From JAWLFI01 sp964626595 (GTDB taxonomy: Bacteria; Bacteroidota; Bacteroidia; Chitinophagales; Saprospiraceae), in assembly GCA_964626595.1 (NCBI GenBank), contig CAZVFU010000128.1:1-5152 (forward strand): a stretch of 5,152 nucleotides of DNA, written 5' to 3'. Below the pieces are notes generated by a model. The model was not told where the DNA came from and ran no database searches. It saw nothing but the letters and a program-made list of their open reading frames with translations. The translations under genes were made by a program, and so were the position numbers. Below, piece after piece: positions 1-5,152 of this stretch. How positions within the stretch are numbered: position 1 is the stretch's first letter; each line of letters begins with the position of its first letter.

Positions 1-2
1 TG

Positions 3-548
3 GAAGAAGAAATGTACAATGAGGCAGAATCACTGTTGAGTTCAATGAATACAGAAGATATACCAGAAGCACTTTTTATAGAAGTTCAAGAGACCAATCT
101 AAGACATTTAAATGGGGAAAGTCTTGATTCGATAGACTATGCTGATATTAAACGGTTAAAAGAAATCACGTATGAGCCTTATCCGGCTGCGGGTTTTGCC
201 TATGGCTTGTATTATAAATTAACAGGAAAACTATTGGAACTGCCGTTGGATACACCGGGATATATCTTTCAGACCGAACCTATCGCAACAAGCGCAGAGC
301 CTTTAAATTCTGCTAAAAAGAGCTTTGTTTTTCCCAATCCAGCATCAACAGATATAGTAATAAAATCCAATCAAGCATTTAGTGCGCTGGGAATCTATTC
401 GATAAATGGTACAAAAGTAGTTGAAAAAGAGTTTGGGGAAACATCGAATTATAAGTTCCAATCTTCAGAATTGCCTTCCGGCCTATATATTATTCAGTTA
501 TCAAACAAGAGGCGATTAGTTGATCGCATAAAATTTGTAAAACAATGA
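3..548 (+). CDS. T9SS type A sorting domain protein, 3' end of a larger gene (5' end outside window)
   Basis: The frame is open to the left edge (three Glu codons precede the first ATG at 12), so this is the C-terminal part of a larger protein and ATG 12 is probably internal. The last ~72 codons (330-545) form a Por_Secre_tail-type sorting domain: FPNPAS at its start, a central SINGTKV turn, SGLYIIQL, and the terminal KFVKQ. Known role of this domain: it directs cargo through the type IX outer-membrane translocon, after which it is usually cleaved and the protein is released or anchored. The preceding stretch (LDSIDYADIKRLKEIT, then a YPAAGFAYGLYYKLTG segment) is predicted helical and resembles the short helical region often found before this domain in large Bacteroidota surface proteins; that is from memory. 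The passenger domain is not in the window, so function is unknown. Base composition is AT-rich like the 5' ends of the two following genes. The stop overlaps the next start as ATGA. Confidence 0.85.
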   Translation, partial: EEEMYNEAESLLSSMNTEDIPEALFIEVQETNLRHLNGESLDSIDYADIKRLKEITYEPYPAAGFAYGLYYKLTGKLLELPLDTPGYIFQTEPIATSAEPLNSAKKSFVFPNPASTDIVIKSNQAFSALGIYSINGTKVVEKEFGETSNYKFQSSELPSGLYIIQLSNKRRLVDRIKFVKQ

Positions 549-2050
549 GAACACGTTTATTACAAATTTTTCTTTGCATGATACTAGTTCTTCCTTTTTC
601 ACTAGATGGACAGGAAAGGTTTAACATCCTCATATCTCAAGATTCGGCTAATCTAACTTTAAGTAATTTCCTACAATTTAATAATAATTACTTGATTACG
701 ACAGTATACCCAAATGTAGATTTGGAAACGGAATCTTCAATAATTGAAATTGACCCTATTGAGGAAAAAGTGAGTAAAATCATTATTCTTGATAGCTTGA
801 ATTTTGGTCGAGACCCAATATTCAACTTTGATGAAAAAACAATGTACGTAGTAGGGAAAGATAGATCATTGCCGAAAGATATACGATATTATTCGCTTGA
901 CACCAATTTAACGATAAACAAAAAATACAGAGTAAACTCTACGGGCATCCAAAATTACCCTGGGACTGCCGGGGTTTTATTTTCTGATGCTTATATAGTA
1001 TCAAGGATTGATTCCTTAGAATACAGATATGCGCTTATAACGAAAATCAATTCAAATGGTGACATTCTATGGAAAAAGTATTATTTCAAAAATGATATCT
1101 ATTCTTTTGTAATGGAAATCAATAAATTTTACAATAATACCATTCTCTTTAGCTCAGGCACTACCAAATCAGCATTCTCGTTCGAAAGAAGAGCGCAGCT
1201 AACTCAGATCGACACCTCCGGCAACATCCTGTGGGAGTATATTCCGGATGAACCCATGTCTGGTGGGGCCGTACCTCCCTGGTTTGCGGTCTTGTCCGAC
1301 TCTACTATTGTGATGAACTACAGTGTAAGTGGATGGGATCTGGAACCCTTCCCATGGAATTGGAATAAAACCGTGTATAAGTTTGTATGGATCAACCAGA
1401 ACGGTGAGTTTATCAAAGATAAATTCATTCCCCATCCACGCCACGTAGATGCCTACATTGCGGATGTAAAGGCCGGCAAATACGGTGACTATTTTTTTAC
1501 TCTGTCAACACAAGAAGACTTTGAGGGCCCTTATCAAAGCCAGGCAGTTCTCACTAAATACAATAACGCCGGCGATACGATCTGGCATCGCAGTTATGCG
1601 CATCCGGATTTCCCCAATGAAGATTTTCAGTACAGTATGGTAGAAATGGAAGAGCAAGACGATGGCAGTTTCGTCCTATTAACCAAGATTTCAACCGCTC
1701 GCGACTACAATAAAGCCTGGCTGTTTACGGTCGATAGTATGGGTTGTTTTTATACCGATTCTTGTGGAGAACGTCTGATCGTGTCTTCCCCGACCGTAGT
1801 TCTACCCCAAAACCGTATCCGAGCCTCCCTTTTTCCGAATCCCGCCCGAAACCAGCTTACGATCCAATCCAGCGCCCCCTTTGATCAATTGGTCTTTTAC
1901 AATATGGCGGGAGAAGAGATATTTGTGCAAAAGATGACGCGGACAGATCAGTATACCATACATTCCGGAGACCTCCGCCCGGGCATGTATATCGTCCATC
2001 TGCGGCATCAAGGGCAAATCCTGGAACGACTTAAATTTGTGAAAATATGA
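545..2050 (+). CDS. Secreted beta-propeller-like T9SS cargo protein, tandem copy A
   Basis: This is a 501-residue secreted protein of unknown ligand or activity. Residues 1-22 form a Sec signal peptide (basic MRTR, hydrophobic core, small residues before QERF). The body carries strand-turn repeats of the type K-x-[ND]-x-x-G-[DN]-x-x-W, seen near residues 168-176, 222-230 and 338-347, the last followed by a DDGSFVLL strand. Such repeats are typical of propeller-like Bacteroidota secreted proteins. A Cys401-x5-Cys407 pair follows the last repeat, and residues 430-501 are a T9SS type A sorting domain (FPNPAR, AGEEI, GMYIVHL, KFVKI). The protein is therefore expected outside the outer membrane. 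The start at 545 is supported by the signal peptide and by the ATGA overlap with the upstream gene; no Shine-Dalgarno is visible. Residues 199-501 are identical to copy B. The first 594 bases are AT-rich, the rest near 50% GC, indicating a mosaic gene. Confidence 0.9.
   Translation: MRTRLLQIFLCMILVLPFSLDGQERFNILISQDSANLTLSNFLQFNNNYLITTVYPNVDLETESSIIEIDPIEEKVSKIIILDSLNFGRDPIFNFDEKTMYVVGKDRSLPKDIRYYSLDTNLTINKKYRVNSTGIQNYPGTAGVLFSDAYIVSRIDSLEYRYALITKINSNGDILWKKYYFKNDIYSFVMEINKFYNNTILFSSGTTKSAFSFERRAQLTQIDTSGNILWEYIPDEPMSGGAVPPWFAVLSDSTIVMNYSVSGWDLEPFPWNWNKTVYKFVWINQNGEFIKDKFIPHPRHVDAYIADVKAGKYGDYFFTLSTQEDFEGPYQSQAVLTKYNNAGDTIWHRSYAHPDFPNEDFQYSMVEMEEQDDGSFVLLTKISTARDYNKAWLFTVDSMGCFYTDSCGERLIVSSPTVVLPQNRIRASLFPNPARNQLTIQSSAPFDQLVFYNMAGEEIFVQKMTRTDQYTIHSGDLRPGMYIVHLRHQGQILERLKFVKI
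1139..2050 (+). repeat. 912-bp direct repeat, copy A
   Basis: This block matches 2641-3552 at 909 of 912 positions, with a fixed offset of 1502 bp. Bases 1139-2016 are identical to 2641-3518 when read base by base. The three differences are A2017/G3519, G2041/A3543 and G2049/A3551: two silent third-position changes (Gln, Val) and the stop codon TGA/TAA. Left of 1139 the match falls at once to a diverged paralogous sequence, and right of 2050 it ends. The repeat encodes residues 199-501 plus the stop. Confidence 0.97.
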
Positions 2051-3552
2051 GGGGGGCTTTTTATCTACAGATACTTGTTTTCCTCTTCTCTGTGCCTGTG
2101 ATAGGAATCAGTCAGGACTCATTTTCCGTCGTTCTCGAAGTCGACTCTGCGAATATAAATTTTGATCAGTTTATGAAATTTAATAACAAGTTTTATGTCG
2201 CGACCAACTATTTCAACTCGGAACTAGAAGTCAAATCTACACTGATAGAATACGATCAATACAATTCAGATACGTCCTCAGTTTTATATTTCGATAGCAT
2301 CAATTTTGGCCCAGACCCCATGTTTGTAATGCGTGATAGTCTTTTTTATATTTTTGGGAGGGACCGGTCATTGCAAAAGGATTTGCGCTATTATAACATT
2401 TCTTTAGATTTTGAATTAGATGGGAAATTTACAATAGAAACAACCGGTGAAATCAATTACTCCAGTGGCTCAAAAGCGATTGGTATCAATGCTTACTTAT
2501 ATTCCTCAATTGATTCTTTAGATTACAGATATGCACTTTTAACGAAGATTAACTCAAATGGTGATATACTGTGGAAAAAGTATTATTTCAAGAACGATAT
2601 CTATTCTTTTATAATGCAAATTGATGAATTATTTAATAACACCATTCTCTTTAGCTCAGGCACTACCAAATCAGCATTCTCGTTCGAAAGAAGAGCGCAG
2701 CTAACTCAGATCGACACCTCCGGCAACATCCTGTGGGAGTATATTCCGGATGAACCCATGTCTGGTGGGGCCGTACCTCCCTGGTTTGCGGTCTTGTCCG
2801 ACTCTACTATTGTGATGAACTACAGTGTAAGTGGATGGGATCTGGAACCCTTCCCATGGAATTGGAATAAAACCGTGTATAAGTTTGTATGGATCAACCA
2901 GAACGGTGAGTTTATCAAAGATAAATTCATTCCCCATCCACGCCACGTAGATGCCTACATTGCGGATGTAAAGGCCGGCAAATACGGTGACTATTTTTTT
3001 ACTCTGTCAACACAAGAAGACTTTGAGGGCCCTTATCAAAGCCAGGCAGTTCTCACTAAATACAATAACGCCGGCGATACGATCTGGCATCGCAGTTATG
3101 CGCATCCGGATTTCCCCAATGAAGATTTTCAGTACAGTATGGTAGAAATGGAAGAGCAAGACGATGGCAGTTTCGTCCTATTAACCAAGATTTCAACCGC
3201 TCGCGACTACAATAAAGCCTGGCTGTTTACGGTCGATAGTATGGGTTGTTTTTATACCGATTCTTGTGGAGAACGTCTGATCGTGTCTTCCCCGACCGTA
3301 GTTCTACCCCAAAACCGTATCCGAGCCTCCCTTTTTCCGAATCCCGCCCGAAACCAGCTTACGATCCAATCCAGCGCCCCCTTTGATCAATTGGTCTTTT
3401 ACAATATGGCGGGAGAAGAGATATTTGTGCAAAAGATGACGCGGACAGATCAGTATACCATACATTCCGGAGACCTCCGCCCGGGCATGTATATCGTCCA
3501 TCTGCGGCATCAAGGGCAGATCCTGGAACGACTTAAATTTGTAAAAATATAA
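2047..3552 (+). CDS. Secreted beta-propeller-like T9SS cargo protein, tandem copy B
   Basis: This is a 501-residue paralogue of the preceding gene, same length and aligned without gaps. Its own signal peptide (residues 1-22, hydrophobic LQILVFLFSVPVIG, small residues before QDSF) supports the start at 2047, which overlaps the upstream stop as ATGA. Residues 1-155 match copy A at about 34% by hand count but keep landmarks at the same positions (DSAN 33-36, NFG 86-88, DRSL 106-109, RYY 114-116). Residues 156-198 match at about 80%, and 199-501 are identical. Domains are as in copy A: G-x-x-x-W strand repeats, the Cys401/Cys407 pair, and a T9SS sorting domain at 430-501. Identical C-termini imply the same export route and body, while the different N-terminal third could change binding or partner specificity; that is inference. 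It ends in TAA where copy A ends in TGA, and no ATGA-coupled gene follows, so it is probably the last gene of the operon. Confidence 0.9.
   Translation: MRGAFYLQILVFLFSVPVIGISQDSFSVVLEVDSANINFDQFMKFNNKFYVATNYFNSELEVKSTLIEYDQYNSDTSSVLYFDSINFGPDPMFVMRDSLFYIFGRDRSLQKDLRYYNISLDFELDGKFTIETTGEINYSSGSKAIGINAYLYSSIDSLDYRYALLTKINSNGDILWKKYYFKNDIYSFIMQIDELFNNTILFSSGTTKSAFSFERRAQLTQIDTSGNILWEYIPDEPMSGGAVPPWFAVLSDSTIVMNYSVSGWDLEPFPWNWNKTVYKFVWINQNGEFIKDKFIPHPRHVDAYIADVKAGKYGDYFFTLSTQEDFEGPYQSQAVLTKYNNAGDTIWHRSYAHPDFPNEDFQYSMVEMEEQDDGSFVLLTKISTARDYNKAWLFTVDSMGCFYTDSCGERLIVSSPTVVLPQNRIRASLFPNPARNQLTIQSSAPFDQLVFYNMAGEEIFVQKMTRTDQYTIHSGDLRPGMYIVHLRHQGQILERLKFVKI
2641..3552 (+). repeat. 912-bp direct repeat, copy B
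   Basis: This is the second copy of the block at 1139-2050, in the same orientation and reading frame, separated from it by 590 bp (the unique 5' part of the second gene). Composition here is about 50% GC in sampled lines, against about 28-35% in the adjacent unique 5' part. Confidence 0.97.
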
Positions 3553-3610
3553 ATTGCCCTATCCCTACTTCTACCCTCCTTACCATCTAAAATTTCAAAA
3601 GCACGTATAT

Positions 3611-3628
3611 TTTATATATTGATATAAA
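3611..3628. repeat. AT-only 7-bp inverted repeat with 4-base loop
   Basis: TTTATAT at 3611-3617 and ATATAAA at 3622-3628 are complementary around the loop ATTG. It lies 59 bp after the last T9SS gene and 10 bp before the ATG of the small membrane ORF. It has no GC pairs and no following T-run, so it is a poor intrinsic terminator. It may be a protein site, a promoter-region element, or chance in AT-rich DNA. Confidence 0.3.
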
Positions 3629-3637
3629 TCTAAAGTA

Positions 3638-3769
3638 ATGTTAGAGTTTTTATTACTTGTCGCTATCATCGGGGTTTTACTGTTAAGTCTATATATTACC
3701 CCAAAATTTAAAGTATATGTTGGAATTCCTCTTGGCGTTCTCGGCCTGACCTATATTTGGTTTTTTTAG
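3638..3769 (+). CDS. Small hydrophobic membrane protein ORF (43 aa), probably frameshifted at its 3' end
   Basis: ATG 3638 opens a 43-codon ORF ending in TAG at 3767-3769. The product is almost wholly hydrophobic: a first transmembrane segment at residues 4-20 (EFLLLVAIIGVLLLSLYI), a short KFK turn at 23-25, and a second at 26-43 (VYVGIPLGVLGLTYIWFF). That two-helix hairpin pattern with the charged residues only in the turn is unlikely in random DNA. The stop is formed inside a run of seven T (3761-3767). If one T is lost, the frame continues to 3884 and gives 81 residues with a third transmembrane segment and a basic tail. No Shine-Dalgarno is visible and I recognise no family. It is co-directional with the T9SS genes, 85 bp after the last one. 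Confidence 0.5.
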   Translation: MLEFLLLVAIIGVLLLSLYITPKFKVYVGIPLGVLGLTYIWFF

Positions 3770-3884
3770 CTCTTTGAGTGTAGTATGGCAATTGGCTTTC
3801 ACTATAATGGTAATACATGGCGCTTATTATAATTATAAAAAATATAGAGCTAATTTAGAAAAGGCCTCAAGTAAGCTGAGTTAA
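3770..3884 (+). pseudogene. Out-of-frame continuation of the small membrane protein
   Basis: In the frame one base later than the 43-codon ORF, an open stretch runs from the T-run to TAA 3882-3884. Its translation after the T-run is SSLSVVWQLAFTIMVIHGAY followed by YNYKKYRANLEKASSKLS: a third hydrophobic helix, then a basic, amphipathic tail typical of the cytoplasmic end of a small membrane protein. There is no good independent start: TTG 3774 has no ribosome-binding site and ATG 3807 cuts into the helix. It reads best as the displaced 3' half of the upstream ORF, separated by one extra T in the run at 3761-3767. Confidence 0.4.
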
Positions 3885-3929
3885 ATCACGGAAAGTTCAA
3901 CTACCCTATTATCCTTCGGGTGGGAGAAG

Positions 3930-4979
3930 CTATTTCTCAATAACCTTCATATCCAAAGCAGCCATCACTTCATCCGGCTCCGCCCAGGTCGACGGGGTAA
4001 AATAACCGCTACGGCTGGGATGATTCAAAATATGATTTGCAAACCAGATGGCGCTGCTCGCTGTAAAGGCATACGGTTCGGGACTTTCCAACTGCATAGA
4101 TAATTGATTCCCCACTGAATCGGTCACTTCGCCATATACCCGGGCAAAGCCTTCTTGCCGTTGCTTTTCGGTCGGGCCGCTCACATTCTGGTCGACATAC
4201 TTTTGAATGCGTTTCTTGACCCAGGACCACTTCAGAATCGGGTTAAATAGCCACTGCCACTTCATCTTTTTGTAGGTGGAGGGCGGTGTCGCCATAAATA
4301 CTCGAATATTGGGTATGCCGGTCGACCAGTAAGCCGTCGAAATATCTCCCCAGGGAATGCTCATGGCAAAGCGTTTCTTATCGCCAAACTCAAAATATCG
4401 GCCCTCCTCTCCCACGGCCTCGGGAACTAGTTTGTGATCTTTTCTGACACTGCCTTTTTCGCCTAGCTGTGAAACAGCTGTGCTTAATGTCCCATGAGAA
4501 ATGGTGGTTCCAAAACTAGCAATGGCCAGGGTGAGCGACTGGGCCCCGGGCATTTTTTCCTTCAGAGCTGAAGCCACCACATCTGTAGGAACGACGTCAA
4601 AGCCAGCGCCGGGTAGAATCACAATGCCCTGCGCCTCTGCTTGACCGTGGTAGGACTGAAGAGTCTCAAAGACCTCGACCTCCCCCGTAATGTCAACATA
4701 GTGGGTCTTTCTTGCTAAGCAAGCTTCCACCAACGGTTTTGCCGTTCGACTAAAAGGGCCTGCTGCATTTAATACGAGATCTATGTCTGTCAAACCTTCT
4801 TCTACTGCCTTGGGTTCATTGAGACCAAATACTCGATATGGCCATTCCAATTCTTGTCCCACCTTTTTTACTTTGTCCGCAGATCGGCCAGCTAAAATCA
4901 GTTTGTGGGTATCTGTAGGCCATTGCTCCGCAATCAAGCGCCCGGTATATCCATTAGCTCCATATAATAGTACGTTCAT
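3930..4979 (-). CDS. NAD(P)-dependent oxidoreductase, saccharopine dehydrogenase-like / trans-acting enoyl reductase family
   Basis: This is a 349-residue soluble protein with an N-terminal Rossmann fold. GANGYTG at residues 7-13 is the dinucleotide-binding G-x-x-G-x-x-G loop. AGR at 30-32 ends the second strand, where an Arg commonly selects NADPH. NAAGPF at 71-76, then ACLARKTHYVDITGE at 86-100 and PGAGFDVVPTD at 123-133, are signatures of the saccharopine dehydrogenase-like family that includes mycobacterial trans-acting enoyl reductases. A GP...R element (268-274) and SGYFTPSTWA near the C-terminus also fit, and the length is normal for short bacterial members. The substrate cannot be told; it is unlikely to be a true lysine-pathway saccharopine dehydrogenase. 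The ATG at 4979-4977 starts directly at the first Rossmann strand, with a GAGAG purine stretch (4990-4986) six bases upstream. GC is about 50-55%. It is convergent with the T9SS operon and divergent from the RidA-like gene, 66 bp apart. Confidence 0.85.
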   Translation of the reverse strand: MNVLLYGANGYTGRLIAEQWPTDTHKLILAGRSADKVKKVGQELEWPYRVFGLNEPKAVEEGLTDIDLVLNAAGPFSRTAKPLVEACLARKTHYVDITGEVEVFETLQSYHGQAEAQGIVILPGAGFDVVPTDVVASALKEKMPGAQSLTLAIASFGTTISHGTLSTAVSQLGEKGSVRKDHKLVPEAVGEEGRYFEFGDKKRFAMSIPWGDISTAYWSTGIPNIRVFMATPPSTYKKMKWQWLFNPILKWSWVKKRIQKYVDQNVSGPTEKQRQEGFARVYGEVTDSVGNQLSMQLESPEPYAFTASSAIWFANHILNHPSRSGYFTPSTWAEPDEVMAALDMKVIEK

Positions 4980-4994
4980 AACTTACTCTCGGTT

Positions 4995-5025
4995 TTTCTC
5001 AAGGTAAAAAGAAATCGTATATTTC
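4995..5025 (+). promoter_or_regulatory. Putative Bacteroidota-type promoter for the RidA-like gene
   Basis: TTTC at 4995-4998, 19 bases, then TATATTTC at 5018-5025 resemble the Bacteroidota consensus TTTG - N19-21 - TAnnTTTG (three of four and five of six fixed positions). The spacing fits, and transcription would begin about 15-20 bases before ATG 5046. The 66-bp gap between the two divergent starts (4980-5045) must hold both promoters. I found no equally good match on the - strand. In AT-rich DNA such a match can be chance. Confidence 0.3.
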
Positions 5026-5045
5026 TGTTCTAAAAAAGTAATTCT

Positions 5046-5152
5046 ATGAGCCGACTAATCGACGGAAAAGCTAAGCCGCGCGGAAAATATCCACACATCA
5101 AACGAGTAGGCGACTTTCTATATGTTTCCGGAACCTCCTCCAGACGCTCGGA
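5046..5152 (+). CDS. RidA-family protein, 2-aminomuconate deaminase-like (5' end only)
   Basis: ATG 5046 opens 35 complete codons that run off the right edge. An in-frame TAA at 5031-5033 excludes an earlier start. The N-terminal sequence (GKAKPRGKYPHIKRVGDFLY followed by VSGTSSRR) matches what I know of the RidA subgroup annotated as 2-aminomuconate deaminase: the KPRG-x-YPH-x-KR lead and the SGTSSRR loop in place of the SGQ-type loop of ordinary RidA. In the family, RidA proteins are small cytosolic trimers that hydrolyse enamines/imines. This subgroup is linked to 2-aminomuconate conversion to 4-oxalocrotonate in tryptophan-kynurenine or aminophenol breakdown. The catalytic Arg and C-terminal half are outside the window, so activity cannot be judged. 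It is divergent from the oxidoreductase gene. Confidence 0.75.
   Translation, partial: MSRLIDGKAKPRGKYPHIKRVGDFLYVSGTSSRRS

Larger units (their letters stand above)
3553..3929. other. AT-rich intergenic region between T9SS operon and convergent oxidoreductase gene
   Basis: Apart from the small membrane ORF with its displaced tail and the AT inverted repeat, I see no gene here. No convincing intrinsic terminator follows the T9SS operon at 3553-3610. Between the convergent ends at 3885-3929 there is only a possible 5-bp hairpin (GAGAA 3924-3928 with TTCTC 3934-3938) lacking a T-run, so how transcription ends on either strand is not evident. Confidence 0.6.

Noticed and set aside
1199..1444. 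81-codon antisense ORF, duplicated exactly at 2701-2946
   Set aside because: It exists twice only because the underlying sense DNA is duplicated. It is opposite a well-supported coding frame and has no ribosome-binding site or recognisable domain.
1802..2017. Antisense ORF of about 70 codons over the sorting-domain region, with a near-copy at 3304-3513
   Set aside because: Shadow of the T9SS sorting-domain coding sequence; its two copies differ in start only because of the A/G change at 2017/3519.
1139..3552. Insertion sequence or transposon explaining the repeats
   Set aside because: The repeats are in-frame coding sequence with no transposase, terminal inverted repeats or target-site duplications at their edges.
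545..3552. Diversity-generating retroelement template/variable repeat pair
   Set aside because: The diverged part differs at all bases rather than at adenines, the exact part has no A-biased substitutions, and no reverse transcriptase is in the window.
3895..3940. Possible bidirectional terminator between the convergent genes
   Set aside because: Only 4-5 bp stems can be formed (ACCC/GGGT, GAGAA/TTCTC), and no T-run follows on either strand.
4009..4230. 73-codon - strand ORF inside the oxidoreductase gene
   Set aside because: Alternate frame of a clear coding region, low-complexity basic translation, no initiation signal.
3985..4330. Three GTCGAC hexamers in the oxidoreductase gene as a possible operator set
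   Set aside because: They lie inside coding sequence at irregular spacing and are explained by codon content; they are not near a promoter.
4783..5007. 74-codon + strand ORF across the oxidoreductase start
   Set aside because: Antisense to the Rossmann-fold coding sequence; composition follows from the opposite strand's codons.

Overview
The window looks like chromosomal DNA of a Bacteroidota bacterium. Three consecutive genes end in the C-terminal sorting domain of the type IX secretion system (T9SS), which is essentially confined to this phylum. Starts lack strong Shine-Dalgarno sequences, and the one promoter-like element found resembles the Bacteroidota TTTG / TAnnTTTG type. The better-preserved genes are near 50% GC in hand-counted lines, which would suit a marine Saprospiria- or Cryomorphaceae-like lineage. 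Lineage below phylum is a guess.

Left part (1-3552, + strand): the 3' end of a large T9SS cargo gene (3-548), then two tandem 501-residue secreted cargo genes (545-2050 and 2047-3552). All three are joined by ATGA stop/start overlaps and probably form one translationally coupled operon. The two 501-residue proteins are homologous and gap-free. Their first 155 residues share only about a third of positions, residues 156-198 about 80%, and residues 199-501 are completely identical. At DNA level this is a 912-bp direct repeat with three differences, of which the first 878 bp are exact. The repeat starts exactly where the DNA switches from AT-rich (about 25-35% GC in sampled lines) to about 50% GC. 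This variable-front, constant-back tandem pair is the most interesting object in the window and suggests recent gene conversion or recombination of a 3' cassette.

Middle (3553-3929): an AT-rich region with a small inverted repeat and a 43-codon membrane-protein ORF that stops in a run of seven T. Removing one T joins it to a second frame and gives a plausible 81-residue, three-helix membrane protein. This is either a fresh frameshift, a homopolymer sequencing error, or slippage.

Right part (3930-5152): a - strand NAD(P)-dependent oxidoreductase of the saccharopine dehydrogenase-like / trans-acting enoyl reductase family. It is divergent from the first 35 codons of a RidA-family protein resembling 2-aminomuconate deaminase, so a kynurenine or 2-aminomuconate catabolic locus may start at the right edge. 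No tRNA, rRNA, CRISPR array, transposase or phage gene was seen.
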